DNA from: Lachnospiraceae bacterium A4
Lineage (GTDB): Bacteria; Bacillota; Clostridia; Lachnospirales; Lachnospiraceae
Assembly (NCBI GenBank): GCA_000403215.2
Contig: KE159562.1
Coordinates: 328,463 to 392,462, forward strand
Length of the DNA: 64,000 nucleotides
Direction of reading: 5' to 3'
Both the position numbers and the translations under genes were made by a program. Under the pieces are notes generated by a model, which made no database searches, was not told the origin of the DNA, and worked only from the letters and a program-made list of their open reading frames with translations. Below, piece by piece: positions 52,494-62,850 of the stretch. How positions within the stretch are numbered: the stretch's first letter is position 1; every line of letters starts with the position of its first letter.

Positions 52494-53288
52494 ATGAAGA
52501 ACTATTATTTTTCCACGAAAAAAATGTGTGTGGGGTATGATAATAAACCGTTGATCAAGGATATGGAAATTGAACTGCGGGAAGGAGAAATCCTGTGCCT
52601 GATCGGACCAAATGGTGCGGGTAAATCTACCGTTTTAAAAAGTATTGCAGGGCAGCTTGGGTTACTTGGCGGAGCAGTATATCTTGGAGAAGATGATTTG
52701 TCTGAAATGAAGGCAGAGGAACTGGCAAAGAAAATGTCCGTAGTGTTTACGGAGAGGGTAAGGGTAGAACTGAAAAGCTGCAGAGACATGGTTGCAACCG
52801 GGCGTTATCCATATACCGGATGGTTTGGCATTTTATCCGAAGCAGATGAGCGGATTGTAGATGAAATGATGCAGCTTACCCATATAACAGACATCAGCGA
52901 AAAAGACTTTGGCAAGATAAGCGACGGGCAAAAGCAACGGGTGATGCTGGCGAGGGCAATCTGTCAGGAACCTGAAATTGTGATATTAGATGAACCGACG
53001 TCTTATCTGGATATCAAATATAAGCTTGAATTTTTGCTATTATTACAGGAAATGAGGGAGAAAAAAGGACTGACTGTTATTATGTCCTTACATGAATTGG
53101 AACTGGCAAAGATTGTTTCCGATAAAATACTCTGCCTGAAAGGAGAGTATGTGGAACGATATGGGACGCCAGAGGAGATTTTTGAATCGGATTTTATCGA
53201 ACGATTATATGATATGAATGAAAAAGACTTTATTGGAAACGAAAAGCTTCTTGCGTATATGAAGCAGATTGGAAAATATGAGAGGTAA
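52494..53288 (+). CDS. btuD: ABC transporter ATPase, BtuD-like
   Basis: 264 aa from ATG 52494 (a TTG at 52455 is in frame but poor). Walker [12 protein letters not shown], signature ISDGQKQRV (a slight variant of LSGGQ), Walker [11 protein letters not shown] and the switch MSLHELELA are intact. It powers the BtuC-type importer. It ends 2 bases before cobQ. Confidence 0.88.
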   Translation: MKNYYFSTKKMCVGYDNKPLIKDMEIELREGEILCLIGPNGAGKSTVLKSIAGQLGLLGGAVYLGEDDLSEMKAEELAKKMSVVFTERVRVELKSCRDMVATGRYPYTGWFGILSEADERIVDEMMQLTHITDISEKDFGKISDGQKQRVMLARAICQEPEIVILDEPTSYLDIKYKLEFLLLLQEMREKKGLTVIMSLHELELAKIVSDKILCLKGEYVERYGTPEEIFESDFIERLYDMNEKDFIGNEKLLAYMKQIGKYER

Positions 53289-53290
53289 TT

Positions 53291-54775
53291 ATGGCAAAGG
53301 TTATTATGATTCAGGGAACCATGTCCGGTGCAGGAAAGAGTCTTTTGGTAGCGGGACTATGCAGGATAATGAAACGGGATGGATACAGAGTAGCTCCTTT
53401 TAAGTCACAGAATATGGCGCTTAATTCTTTTGTTACAGAGGAAGGACTTGAAATGGGAAGGGCTCAGGTCATGCAGGCAGAAGCAGCAGGGATTACCCCG
53501 TTGGTCTGCATGAATCCGATTTTATTAAAGCCGACAGACCATACAGGTTCACAGGTAATTGTAAATGGGCAGGTTCTTGGAAATATGAGCGCGAGGGAAT
53601 ATTTTTCTTATAAACGAGGGCTGATTCCGGATATTAAGAGAGCTTTCCGAAAGTTAGAGGAAATGGCAGATATCATTGTGATAGAAGGCGCTGGAAGTCC
53701 GGCAGAGGTAAACTTACGCGAGAATGATATTGTCAACATGGGACTGGCAGAGATTGTGGATGCTCCGGTATTGCTGGCAGGCGATATTGACAGGGGCGGT
53801 GTATTCGCACAGCTTTTAGGAACGCTGCTGCTGCTTACGGAAGAGGAAAAGAAACGTGTGAGAGGACTGATTATTAATAAATTCAGGGGAGACCGCTCAC
53901 TGCTTGATTCCGGCATTGAGATACTGGAAGAAAAGGGAGGTATTCCGGTAACAGGGGTAGTACCCTATATGGATATACGATTAGAGGATGAGGACAGTCT
54001 GACAGAGCGCTTTAGAAAAAAAGAAAAAAGAAAGATAGATATAGCAGTCATCAGGTATCCCAGAATTTCTAATTTTACGGATTTTAATGTGTTTGAACAG
54101 ATACCGGAGGTGTCTGTTCGCTATGTTGCATCAGCAGCGGAATTAGGATGTCCGGATATGGTCTTTTTACCGGGCAGCAAGAACACAATGAGTGACCTTG
54201 ACTGGATGCGTGGGAGAGGATTGGAAGCAGCAGTTATAAAAATGGCGGAAAATATACCGGTTTGTGGTATTTGCGGCGGGTATCAGATGATGGGGGAGCA
54301 TATTTCTGATCCAGAAGGAATGGAAAATGGCGGAACCATGAAAGGAATGGGATTACTGCCTGTCACAACGAGGCTGAAACGTGAAAAAGTGCGCCGTCAG
54401 GTACACGGTACAGTGAATAAAATGGAAGGTTTTTTTTCCATACTTTCAGGATTGGAGTTTAATGGATATGAGATACATGTGGGGGATAGCGGGCATTCTC
54501 CGAATAAATCTGAGTTGTTGAATATGGAAACGGCGTTTGTGACCGGAAGAAATAAAAATGTATGTGGAACGTATATTCACGGGATATTTGACAGGGCTGC
54601 GATTGCAAACGCTCTTGTGACTGCATTGGCTGAAAATAAGGGATTATTCATTGAATCCTGCATTGATTATAAGGATTTTAAAGAGAAACAGTATGATAAG
54701 CTGGCAGATATCTTATCAGAATATCTAAACATGGAGGAAATATATGGAATACTCAGGGAGGCACATATTAGATAA
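53291..54775 (+). CDS. cobQ: Cobyric acid synthase
   Basis: 494 aa. It amidates four side chains of adenosylcobyrinic acid a,c-diamide using glutamine and ATP. The N-terminal ATP domain begins [19 protein letters not shown], and [18 protein letters not shown] is typical. The C-terminal glutaminase has catalytic Cys328 in CGICGGYQ and a His in THGIFD-like IHGIFD. It overlaps cobT by 32 bases. Also called cbiP in the anaerobic nomenclature. Confidence 0.95.
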   Translation: MAKVIMIQGTMSGAGKSLLVAGLCRIMKRDGYRVAPFKSQNMALNSFVTEEGLEMGRAQVMQAEAAGITPLVCMNPILLKPTDHTGSQVIVNGQVLGNMSAREYFSYKRGLIPDIKRAFRKLEEMADIIVIEGAGSPAEVNLRENDIVNMGLAEIVDAPVLLAGDIDRGGVFAQLLGTLLLLTEEEKKRVRGLIINKFRGDRSLLDSGIEILEEKGGIPVTGVVPYMDIRLEDEDSLTERFRKKEKRKIDIAVIRYPRISNFTDFNVFEQIPEVSVRYVASAAELGCPDMVFLPGSKNTMSDLDWMRGRGLEAAVIKMAENIPVCGICGGYQMMGEHISDPEGMENGGTMKGMGLLPVTTRLKREKVRRQVHGTVNKMEGFFSILSGLEFNGYEIHVGDSGHSPNKSELLNMETAFVTGRNKNVCGTYIHGIFDRAAIANALVTALAENKGLFIESCIDYKDFKEKQYDKLADILSEYLNMEEIYGILREAHIR

Positions 54776-55841
54776 CCATACAGACGAAACCTTGAAGAAA
54801 CTTAATTTGCAGGAACCGGACTGTAAAATATACAAAAAGGTATTGAAAAATTGGGATTCCATAGCCAAGCCTCTTGATGGGATGGGAAGATTTGAAACGA
54901 TCACCGCACAGATTGGCGCGATTTTAGGTACGGATGAAATTGATATTTCAAAAAAAGCTGTCATCATCATGTGCGCAGATAATGGAATTGTAGAGGAAGG
55001 CATTAGCCAGTCCGGTCAGGAAGTCACAGCGGCAGTAGCAGCGCAGATGGGAAAGGGTGCATCATCCGTAGGAAAAATGGCGGCGAAGATAGGGGCGGAC
55101 ACGATTCCTGTAGATATTGGAATCAATGGAAAAGAACAGATTGCAGGAGTGCTTAACAAAAAAGTCCGCTGCGGTACCAGAAATTTTAGTAAGGAGCCGG
55201 CTATGACAAGAGAAGAAACTGTCAGGGCAATTTTTACTGGTATAGGAATTGTGGAAGAGTGCAAAAGGAAGGGGTATCAAATCCTCGCAACCGGGGAAAT
55301 GGGGATTGGAAATACGACAACGAGCAGTGCGGTTGCAGCGGCATTGTTAAGATGTGAGGCAGATGAAGTGACTGGAAGGGGCGCTGGACTTTGCGATGAA
55401 AAATTACAGCGTAAAAAGCAGATGATTACTGAGGCAGTCAAAAAGTATAAACTTTATGAAGCGGAACCTCTCATTGTACTTCAAACAGTCGGAGGATTGG
55501 ACATTGCCGGGCTTGTTGGAGTCTGTATTGGCGGCGGCGTTTTCCATATACCGATAGTGCTTGATGGTGTGATCAGCATGGTAGCAGCATTGCTTTCAGA
55601 AAGAATTGCGCAGGGAACAATACGATATCTGATTCCGTCACATAAAGGCAAAGAACCAGCAGTTGAGAAACTTATGAAGGAATTAGGGATAGAACCTGTG
55701 ATAGACGGCAGAATGGCATTGGGCGAAGGAACGGGGGCAGTGATGATGCTGTCGCTATTGGAAATGGCAATGTGTGTATATCGTAAAAGAACGCTGTTTT
55801 CAGATATCAGTGTAGAACAATATGAAAGGTATTTATCATAA
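54744..55841 (+). CDS. cobT: Nicotinate-nucleotide:dimethylbenzimidazole phosphoribosyltransferase
   Basis: 365 aa. It makes alpha-ribazole-5'-phosphate, the lower-ligand precursor. Signatures: [32 protein letters not shown] and the catalytic Glu in [14 protein letters not shown] precedes ATG 54744, inside the end of cobQ. The stop shares one base with the cobU start, so the three genes are tightly coupled. Confidence 0.95.
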   Translation: MEYSGRHILDNHTDETLKKLNLQEPDCKIYKKVLKNWDSIAKPLDGMGRFETITAQIGAILGTDEIDISKKAVIIMCADNGIVEEGISQSGQEVTAAVAAQMGKGASSVGKMAAKIGADTIPVDIGINGKEQIAGVLNKKVRCGTRNFSKEPAMTREETVRAIFTGIGIVEECKRKGYQILATGEMGIGNTTTSSAVAAALLRCEADEVTGRGAGLCDEKLQRKKQMITEAVKKYKLYEAEPLIVLQTVGGLDIAGLVGVCIGGGVFHIPIVLDGVISMVAALLSERIAQGTIRYLIPSHKGKEPAVEKLMKELGIEPVIDGRMALGEGTGAVMMLSLLEMAMCVYRKRTLFSDISVEQYERYLS

Positions 55842-56374
55842 TGATGGTTTTGGTTGTTGGAGGAAGTGGAAGCGGCAAATCTTCTTATGCGGAGAAAATG
55901 GCTGTTTCTCTTGCACAGGCAGGTATGAGAAAATATTATCTTGCAACGATGCAGGTTTTTGATGACGAGGGAAGGAAAAAGGTTGATAGACATAGGAAGC
56001 TAAGAAATGGGAAAGGTTTTTTCACGATTGAGCAGCCTGTACGGATTTCCAGCGCACTGGAAAAAATGGAAGATGGAGACAGGGCTGTTTTGCTGGAATG
56101 TATCTCTAATTTGACGGCAAATGAGATGTTTTCAGAGAAAAAGGCTATGACGGAAATACAGGTTACGGAAAATGTCATACGAGATATAAAGATGCTGAAA
56201 GAGCAGACAAATCATTTAGTTGTGGTAAGCAATAACGTATTTGAAGATGGAATTACTTACGATGAAACAACAACGAAGTATATTCGGGCAATGGGAAAGA
56301 TTAATCAAAAACTTGCGGCATTGGCTGACCGAGTAGTGGAAGTGGTAGAAGGGATTCCGGTAATAATAAAATAG
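55841..56374 (+). CDS. cobU: Adenosylcobinamide kinase / guanylyltransferase
   Basis: 177 aa, full length. P-loop GGSGSGKSS near the N-terminus and the guanylylation-type His51 in DRHRKLR. It phosphorylates and GMP-activates adenosylcobinamide. Starts one base inside the cobT stop. A second, shorter homologue lies at 57175. Confidence 0.93.
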   Translation: MMVLVVGGSGSGKSSYAEKMAVSLAQAGMRKYYLATMQVFDDEGRKKVDRHRKLRNGKGFFTIEQPVRISSALEKMEDGDRAVLLECISNLTANEMFSEKKAMTEIQVTENVIRDIKMLKEQTNHLVVVSNNVFEDGITYDETTTKYIRAMGKINQKLAALADRVVEVVEGIPVIIK

Positions 56375-56395
56375 TAGTGGTGAAAGGAAAAAGAA

Positions 56396-57169
56396 ATGCA
56401 AGTGATAAAATCCTTTTTTATAGCAGTATCCATTTATTCTAAAATTCCTGTTCCCCAATTTGAATGGAAAGAAGATGACATGAAATATGTTTTTTGTTTT
56501 TTTCCGTGGATAGGGGCACTGATTGGCGGTAGCATTTATTTCTGGAATTATTTATGCGGCGTTTACCATATAGGGGTTGGGTGCAGGACAGTGATAGGGA
56601 TGGCTATTCCGATTTTTATTACGGGTGGATTTCATGTAGATGGCTTTATGGATACGATGGATGCGATACATTCTTACAACCCAAAGGAGAGAAAGCTGGA
56701 AATATTAAAGGATTCCCATATTGGCGCCTTTACAGTCATTATGCTCGCTGCTTATGGATTGGTTCTTTTTGGTACATTTTCGGAAATAGAAAGTGATGCA
56801 ATGTTAAAGATTGTATGCTGTGGCTTTTTCCTGTCGCGCTGTTTGTGCGGTATTAGTGCCGTTTCCTTTCCACTCGCAAAAAAAGATGGTATGCTTTATA
56901 CTTTCGCAGACAGTTCCCATAAAAAGGTTGTGAAAGGCTCATTATCTTTACAGAGTGCGCTATGTGTTGGCTTGATGTGTTTCCAGTCTTTTCCCGCAGG
57001 TTTGATTGTGGCAGCGGCGGCTGTCTTAACGCTGGTTTATTATTATTATCGCAGCAGGAAGGAATTTGGGGGAGTGACCGGCGATACGGCTGGATTTTTT
57101 GTACTTTTTTGCGAAGGATGTATTGTAGTAGTTGCAGCATTTATTGATATTTTTATATGGAAAGAGTGA
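56396..57169 (+). CDS. cobS: Adenosylcobinamide-GDP ribazoletransferase (cobalamin synthase)
   Basis: 257 aa membrane enzyme that joins the activated corrin and alpha-ribazole, the last assembly step. The family motif GGFHVDGFMDTMDAI holds the metal-binding Asp residues; KILKDSHIGAF-type text (LEILKDSHIGAFTVIM) confirms it. About six membrane segments. Its final bases lie beside the ribosome site of the next gene. Confidence 0.93.
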   Translation: MQVIKSFFIAVSIYSKIPVPQFEWKEDDMKYVFCFFPWIGALIGGSIYFWNYLCGVYHIGVGCRTVIGMAIPIFITGGFHVDGFMDTMDAIHSYNPKERKLEILKDSHIGAFTVIMLAAYGLVLFGTFSEIESDAMLKIVCCGFFLSRCLCGISAVSFPLAKKDGMLYTFADSSHKKVVKGSLSLQSALCVGLMCFQSFPAGLIVAAAAVLTLVYYYYRSRKEFGGVTGDTAGFFVLFCEGCIVVVAAFIDIFIWKE

Positions 57170-57174
57170 AAAAG

Positions 57175-57558
57175 ATGAAACTAATAATAGGCGGAACTGC
57201 GCAGGGAAAATTGGAATATGTACTTCTGAAATATGATGTGCAAAAAAATATGGTGTGGGATGGTGTTTTGCCAAATGATAGAAAATTAAATAAGAACATA
57301 GTGGTTATCAATCACTTTCATCAGTGGGTTAAGAGCCGTATGGTGAGCGGGGGATGTCCGGAAGATGAAATTATGTCATTTTTGGACTGCAATGAGGACT
57401 GTATTATTATATGTGATGAGATTGGAAACGGGATTGTTCCAATAGATCCGTTTGAGAGAGAATACAGGGAACGTACAGGAAGGATTCTTGTGCAGCTTGC
57501 AATGAGAGCAGAGGAGGTAGAGCGCATCATATGCGGGATTGGACAGAAAATCAAATAA
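57175..57558 (+). CDS. Short CobU-like protein with a degenerate P-loop
   Basis: 127 aa from ATG 57175. It has GGTAQGKLEYV where CobU has GGxxSGKS, so the Ser/Thr of the P-loop is Leu. The middle DEIGNGIVPIDPFEREYRE and C-terminal RTGRILVQLAMRAEEVERII match the CobU nucleotide-binding half. The guanylylated His region is absent. It may be a regulatory or partner subunit rather than a second kinase. It starts 5 bases after cobS ends. Confidence 0.7.
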   Translation: MKLIIGGTAQGKLEYVLLKYDVQKNMVWDGVLPNDRKLNKNIVVINHFHQWVKSRMVSGGCPEDEIMSFLDCNEDCIIICDEIGNGIVPIDPFEREYRERTGRILVQLAMRAEEVERIICGIGQKIK

Positions 57559-58175
57559 TGCTGGTATTCATTAGGCATGGTGCAACGCAGGCAAACAAAG
57601 AACGAAGATATCTGGGAAAAACAGACGAATCCCTTTCAGGAGAAGGGATAGAAATATTGGAATCTTTTAAAATGCGGAAACTTTATCCTGATGTGGAGTA
57701 CCTGTTTACCAGTCCCATGAAAAGATGTACGGAAACTGCTAAAATTATTTATCCCACATTATGCCCGATTATTATTCCAGAATGGGAAGAGATTAATTTC
57801 GGACGGTTTGAATATAGAAATTATGAAGAATTAAAGGATGATGCACAGTATCAGGAATGGCTCCGCAGCAATGGCACATTGAATTTTCCGGAAGGAGAAA
57901 GCAGAAAAGATTTTATCCTGCGTTGTAAAGGCGGTTTTATAAAAATGTGCCATGAATTGAGTCAGGTTTTCGGACAAAAAGCAAAGAATCCTGCTTTAGT
58001 AGGAATGATTGTTCATGGCGGAACGATTATGTCATTGCTGAGTTTGTATGGCGGAAAAGATTATTTTGACTGTCAGGTGTCAAATGGCAGGGGTTATGTA
58101 TGCAGACTGACGGGAGTGAATGGCAGGACAACACAGGAAGATAATCTACAGATAAAGGTGGTAGCGGAAATATGA
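57558..58175 (+). CDS. cobC: Alpha-ribazole phosphatase-like histidine phosphatase
   Basis: 205 aa. It starts at the ATG overlapping the previous stop (TAATG). Catalytic RHG at LVFIRHGATQANKERRYLG (His7), then LSGEG, TSPMKRC and a second His in MIVHGGTI. It dephosphorylates alpha-ribazole-phosphate or the product of CobS. Four bases overlap cbiB (ATGA). An in-frame ATG at 57531 would add nine residues. Confidence 0.87.
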   Translation: MLVFIRHGATQANKERRYLGKTDESLSGEGIEILESFKMRKLYPDVEYLFTSPMKRCTETAKIIYPTLCPIIIPEWEEINFGRFEYRNYEELKDDAQYQEWLRSNGTLNFPEGESRKDFILRCKGGFIKMCHELSQVFGQKAKNPALVGMIVHGGTIMSLLSLYGGKDYFDCQVSNGRGYVCRLTGVNGRTTQEDNLQIKVVAEI

Positions 58176-59188
58176 GGCATTGGATAAATTATCACATGAT
58201 AGCCTTTTTCATGGGATTTCTTTTGGATTTGGTTTTAGGTGATCCTTATTATTTGCCGCATCCAATCCGTTTGATTGGAAAACTGATAGAAGGAGCCGAA
58301 AAAGTACTTCGTGGAATGGGGATAAGAGGGAAAGATAGTAAGGAAGATAGTAATGGGAGAGCGTTTCGACAGGGAATAGGACTTGTGCTTATTGTGGTCA
58401 TCAGCGTGGTGGCAGTTACGCTTTTTCTGCTGTTTATGGCATATTGGCTTCATCCGGTTCTGGGAGTGGTGGCGGAATGTATTATGACTTATCAGATACT
58501 GGCAGTAAAATGTCTGAAGGTAGAGAGTATGAAAGTCTATCAATGTCTGAAAAATGGCAATATGGAGCAGGCAAGGAAAGCTGTTTCCATGATTGTAGGC
58601 AGAGATACGGAACATCTGGACGAAGAAGGTGTTGCAAAAGCAGCGATAGAAACGGTGGCTGAGAACACCTCTGACGGAGTGATTGCACCAATGTTGTATC
58701 TGGCAGTTGGCGGTCCGGTACTTGGATTTTTATATAAAGCGGTAAATACAATGGATTCCATGATTGGATATAAAAATGAAAAGTACCTGTATTTCGGAAG
58801 GGCAGCGGCAAAGCTGGATGATTTTGTGAATTTCCTTCCGGCAAGAATCAGCGCCTGCCTTATGATTATTGCATCTTTTTTGGCAGGCAGACACTTTTCG
58901 GGAACAGGTGCATGGAAAATTTATAAAAGAGACCGCAGAAAACATGCAAGTCCCAATTCCGGTCAGACTGAGGCAGTATGCGCCGGTGCGCTTTCCATAA
59001 GGCTTGCGGGAGATGCCAGTTATTTTGGAAAGATAGTAAAGAAACCGTATATAGGCGAGGCGGTACGAGGGGTAGAATACGAGGATATAAAATGGGCGAA
59101 TTATTTGATGTACATTACTGCATGGCTGTGTGAGATGTTATGTCTGTTGGTAATGTACGCAATAGCAATGAGCAGTGCGCATCCGTAA
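58172..59188 (+). CDS. cbiB: Adenosylcobinamide-phosphate synthase
   Basis: 338 aa membrane protein. It attaches the aminopropanol arm to cobyric acid. Family text: DLVLGDPYYLPHPIRLIGKL, ETVAENTSDGVIAPMLYLAV, KAVNTMDSMIGYKNEKY and SPNSGQTEAVCAGAL. Several membrane segments. A paired-arm hairpin overlaps its stop (59179-59235), separating it from cobD. Confidence 0.95.
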   Translation: MRHWINYHMIAFFMGFLLDLVLGDPYYLPHPIRLIGKLIEGAEKVLRGMGIRGKDSKEDSNGRAFRQGIGLVLIVVISVVAVTLFLLFMAYWLHPVLGVVAECIMTYQILAVKCLKVESMKVYQCLKNGNMEQARKAVSMIVGRDTEHLDEEGVAKAAIETVAENTSDGVIAPMLYLAVGGPVLGFLYKAVNTMDSMIGYKNEKYLYFGRAAAKLDDFVNFLPARISACLMIIASFLAGRHFSGTGAWKIYKRDRRKHASPNSGQTEAVCAGALSIRLAGDASYFGKIVKKPYIGEAVRGVEYEDIKWANYLMYITAWLCEMLCLLVMYAIAMSSAHP

Positions 59189-59235
59189 TTTGAAAAAATG
59201 GCAGCTTGCTGACAATTTTTTCAGAATGCGGATGC
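59179..59235 (+). repeat. Interrupted inverted repeat over the cbiB stop
   Basis: Two nested arm pairs: GCATCCG (59179-59185) with CGGATGC (59229-59235), and TGAAAAAAT (59191-59199) with ATTTTTTCA (59215-59223), with equal 5-base gaps. The symmetry is exact. Could be a weak internal terminator or an RNA processing site before cobD. Confidence 0.6.
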
Positions 59236-59324
59236 ATAGGGCGAATGCCTGCGAACGAGAAAAACCGAAGATTTTTTGAGTGTGCACTGCGGAATATGTG
59301 GAATAGCTGATGAAAGGAGCAAGG

Positions 59325-60338
59325 ATGAGCATTCATGGAGGCGATGTTTATAGAAATCATGTGGATATTGATTTTTCGATTAATGTAAATCCGTTTGGTA
59401 CACCGGAATGTGTAAAAGAAGCACTTCATAAGGCGGTTGAGATGTGTGGGAAATATCCTGATATGGAAGCGGAAAGATTAGGAGAGGCAGTCAGTACATT
59501 TCTTGGAGTGCCAAAGGAATATTTGATATTCGGAAATGGGGCATCAGAACTTTTTATGGCGATTGTTCATGGAATAAAACCGGGGAAGGTCGTGATACCG
59601 GTGCCTTCCTTTTATGGATATGAATATGCGGCAAAGTCAGTGGATAGCGAAATTATTTATTATGAGATGAATCAGGAAAATAACTTTTGTTTGAAAGAGA
59701 ATATGAAGCGTATCCTGACAGAAGAGGTAAATCTTCTTTTTCTTGCTAATCCAAATAATCCGATTGGAAATCTTTTAGACAAAGAGCTGATGAAAGAATT
59801 GCTCTTGCATTGTGAGTATAAAGGGATTTATGTGGTAGTAGATGAATGTTTTATTGAATTTTGTGGAAATCAGCTTTCTTTACTGTCTGAGATAGAGGAA
59901 TATGAGCATCTGATAATTGTAAGGACTTTTACAAAAATCTTTACAATTCCGGGAGTGCGCTTAGGGTATCTGGTGTGTAAAAATAATGCGGTACATACAA
60001 AAATAGCCAGACAACTCCCTGAATGGAATCTTTCCTGTTTTGCGCAGGAAGCGGGATGTATCTGTGCGAAGCAGGCAGAGTTTATTGAGAAAACAAAAAT
60101 TTATATTGAAGAAGAACGACAGTTTATGGAAAAAGAACTTATGCAAATAGGATTGAGGACATTTCCGTCTGTATCGAATTTTATCACGATATACAGTGAT
60201 AAACCCTTATATGAGAAGTTGCTGAAAAAAGGAATTTTAATTAGGGATTGCAGTAATTTCAGGGGATTAGGAAAAGGATTTTACCGTATTGCAGTAAAGA
60301 GCAGAAAAGAAAATAAGATTTTACTGGAAAATTTATAG
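59325..60338 (+). CDS. cobD: L-threonine-O-3-phosphate decarboxylase
   Basis: 337 aa from ATG 59325 (AAAGGAG 7 bases upstream; an ATG at 59310 is also in frame). PLP aminotransferase fold type I: SINVNPFGTP, FGNGASELFMAI, NPNNPIGNLL and the PLP lysine Lys204 in RTFTKIFTIPGVRLGY. It supplies aminopropanol phosphate to CbiB, encoded just upstream. Confidence 0.94.
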   Translation: MSIHGGDVYRNHVDIDFSINVNPFGTPECVKEALHKAVEMCGKYPDMEAERLGEAVSTFLGVPKEYLIFGNGASELFMAIVHGIKPGKVVIPVPSFYGYEYAAKSVDSEIIYYEMNQENNFCLKENMKRILTEEVNLLFLANPNNPIGNLLDKELMKELLLHCEYKGIYVVVDECFIEFCGNQLSLLSEIEEYEHLIIVRTFTKIFTIPGVRLGYLVCKNNAVHTKIARQLPEWNLSCFAQEAGCICAKQAEFIEKTKIYIEEERQFMEKELMQIGLRTFPSVSNFITIYSDKPLYEKLLKKGILIRDCSNFRGLGKGFYRIAVKSRKENKILLENL

Positions 60339-60355
60339 TATATGGGAGATGGAAC

Positions 60356-60991
60356 ATGGAACATTCTAAAATAGAATATCTGCCGCCGGAGGAAATTGAA
60401 AAACGGAGCTTTGAAATCATTACAGAAGAACTTTTGAAGAGAAATATCAGTCTCCCCAAAGAAGAGGAGTTCATTACAAAGCGGGTAATACATACCAGCG
60501 CGGACTTTGATTATGCCGAAACGCTTTGCTATTCCAAAGGAGCAGTGGAAATCTTGAAAAAGTTGATAAAAAACGGAGCTGATATCGTGACAGATACCAA
60601 TATGGCATTGGCAGGAATCAATAAAAAGGTGCTTGCAAAGTTTGGTGGGGAGGCGCATTGCTTTATGGCAAATGAACATATTGCGCTTTTGGCAAAGCAA
60701 AGAAATATGACACGGGCAGCGGTCAGCATGGAAAAAGCGGCAACGATTGAAAAACCAGTTATTTTTACAATCGGCAATGCGCCAACTGCTCTGATAAAGC
60801 TGTATGAAATGATGGAAAAAACGGATTGGAAGCCAGCCTTTATTATTGGAGTTCCGGTGGGATTTGTCAATGTGGAAGCGGCAAAGGAACTTATATTAAA
60901 AACAAATATTCCATACATCATTAACAGAGGACGAAAAGGTGGAAGTAATATCGCTGCGGCAATTTGTAATGCCGCATTGTATCAACTTTAA
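60356..60991 (+). CDS. cbiC: Cobalt-precorrin-8 methylmutase
   Basis: 211 aa. It moves a methyl group from C11 to C12 of the corrin ring. Catalytic His46 lies in RVIHTSADFDYAE. DTNMALAGIN and IGVPVGFVNVEAAKEL are typical. Ribosome site GGGAGATGG lies upstream of ATG 60356. Confidence 0.95.
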   Translation: MEHSKIEYLPPEEIEKRSFEIITEELLKRNISLPKEEEFITKRVIHTSADFDYAETLCYSKGAVEILKKLIKNGADIVTDTNMALAGINKKVLAKFGGEAHCFMANEHIALLAKQRNMTRAAVSMEKAATIEKPVIFTIGNAPTALIKLYEMMEKTDWKPAFIIGVPVGFVNVEAAKELILKTNIPYIINRGRKGGSNIAAAICNAALYQL

Positions 60992-61006
60992 GAAGGGAAG
61001 ATAGAA

Positions 61007-62122
61007 ATGCGATATGGTTTTACGACCGGAAGCTGCGCGGCTGCGGCTTCAAAAGCCGCAGCTTATATGCTGCTGACAGGATTAAAAAAGACGGAAATTA
61101 CAATAGAAACGCCAAAAGGTATACTGTATAATGCAAAGATTCTGGATATCATGTGTGGGGAAAATGAAGTAAGCTGTGCGGTAGAAAAAGATGGCGGAGA
61201 TGATCCGGATATTACAACAGGTACATGGATTTATGCGAAAGTTTCGTATGCAGAAAAAGGTGTGAAGGAACAAATTATCATTGAAGGCGGAGTAGGCGTG
61301 GGGAGAGTGACAAAACCGGGACTTGACCAGCCTGTAGGCAATGCGGCAATCAATCGCGTTCCGAGGAAAATGATAAAAAAAGAAGTATTAGAAGTTTGTA
61401 GATTGGCGGATTATAAAGGCAGCCTTCGGATTGAGATTTCAGTACCGGAAGGTGAAAAGCTGTGCGAACGTACTTTTAACCCAAGACTTGGCATTGTTGG
61501 CGGTATTTCCATATTAGGGACGAGTGGCATCGTAGAGCCTATGAGCAGTCAGGCGCTGATTGATACCATTCGGGTAGAATTGTGTCAAAGAAGGGTTTTA
61601 GGATTTGATTATGTTGCCGTTTCGCCGGGAAATTATGGTTTGGAGTTTATGAGGAAAACATATGGATATGATTTGGACAAGAGTGTGAAATGCAGCAATT
61701 TTATCGGTACAACCATTGATATGGCAGTGGAAATGGGATTTCAGAAAATGCTCCTGACAGGTCATATAGGCAAACTGATTAAGGTTGCAGGTGGAATTAT
61801 GAATACCTATTCCAAAGAAGCAGATTGCAGGATGGAGCTTCTTGCGGCATTTTCCGTAAAGGAGCAGATAGAACCTTTGCGGGTAAGAAGAATATTGGAA
61901 TGCGTGACAACGGAAGAAGCAGTTTCTGTTATAGAGGAAAGCGGGAAATTACAGCAGGTCATGGAGCAGATTGCAGAGCGTATCTGCTATTATATGGAAA
62001 ACCGCGCCGGAGGAAAAATGAAAACAGATTGTATTCTGTTTTCCAGTGAATATGGAGAACTGGCAAAAAGTAAGGGGGTAGAGGAATGGTTTATTTTGTT
62101 GGGGCAGGAACAGGCGCAGTAG
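61007..62122 (+). CDS. cbiD: Cobalt-precorrin-5B C1-methyltransferase
   Basis: 371 aa. N-terminal YGFTTGSCAAAASKAAAYML and GGDDPDITTG are diagnostic, as is GVGRVTKPGLDQPVGNAAIN. SAM-dependent ring methylation. It overlaps cbiF by 37 bases. Confidence 0.95.
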   Translation: MRYGFTTGSCAAAASKAAAYMLLTGLKKTEITIETPKGILYNAKILDIMCGENEVSCAVEKDGGDDPDITTGTWIYAKVSYAEKGVKEQIIIEGGVGVGRVTKPGLDQPVGNAAINRVPRKMIKKEVLEVCRLADYKGSLRIEISVPEGEKLCERTFNPRLGIVGGISILGTSGIVEPMSSQALIDTIRVELCQRRVLGFDYVAVSPGNYGLEFMRKTYGYDLDKSVKCSNFIGTTIDMAVEMGFQKMLLTGHIGKLIKVAGGIMNTYSKEADCRMELLAAFSVKEQIEPLRVRRILECVTTEEAVSVIEESGKLQQVMEQIAERICYYMENRAGGKMKTDCILFSSEYGELAKSKGVEEWFILLGQEQAQ

Positions 62123-62850
62123 ATTTGATAACAGTCAGGGGAATGCGCTTATTAGAACAGGCAGATGTGATTATTTATGCAGGTTCTTTGGTGAATCCCG
62201 AACTGCTTGCCTATGCAGGAAAAGACTGCGAGATACATAACAGTGCGAAACTAACATTAGAAGAAGTGATACAGATTATCGTTAGTGCAGAAAACAAGGG
62301 GAAAACAACTGTCCGTTTGCATACGGGAGAGCCGAGTATCTATGGAGCAGTCAGGGAGCAGATGGATGAGTTGGATACACTGGGCATTTCTTATGAGAGC
62401 TGTCCGGGGGTAAGCGCCTGTTTTGGCGCAGCGGCGTCCTTGAATCTTGAATATACGCTGCCGGGAATCTCACAATCCCTGATTATTACAAGAATGGAAG
62501 GCCAAACGAAAGTGCCGGGACTGGAAAGTATTGAGAGCTTTGCAGCACATAAGGCATCTATGGCAATTTATTTAAGTGCCGGAATGATTCGGGAATTAAG
62601 CAGACGGCTGGTTAATGGCGGGTATAAGGAAACAACACCAGCAGCACTTATTTATAAGGCAACTTGGGCTGAGGAGGAGGCGTACCTGTGTACGATTGAA
62701 ACATTGTATGATGTATCTGTAGAGCATAGGATTACGAAAACAGCCTTGATATTGGTCGGAGATGCAATCGCGCATCAGTATTACAGAAAATCAAGGTTAT
62801 ATGCGCCGGATTTTTCGACCGAATACCGGGAGGCAAAACGAAAAGAATGA
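62086..62850 (+). CDS. cbiF: Cobalt-precorrin-4 C11-methyltransferase
   Basis: 254 aa SAM-dependent uroporphyrin-III methylase-type fold. VYFVGAGTGAVDLITVRGM at the N-terminus, RLHTGEPSIYGAVREQMDEL (CbiF/CobM pattern) and PAALIYKATWAEE. Starts inside cbiD and overlaps cbiG by 4 bases. Confidence 0.93.
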   Translation: MVYFVGAGTGAVDLITVRGMRLLEQADVIIYAGSLVNPELLAYAGKDCEIHNSAKLTLEEVIQIIVSAENKGKTTVRLHTGEPSIYGAVREQMDELDTLGISYESCPGVSACFGAAASLNLEYTLPGISQSLIITRMEGQTKVPGLESIESFAAHKASMAIYLSAGMIRELSRRLVNGGYKETTPAALIYKATWAEEEAYLCTIETLYDVSVEHRITKTALILVGDAIAHQYYRKSRLYAPDFSTEYREAKRKE

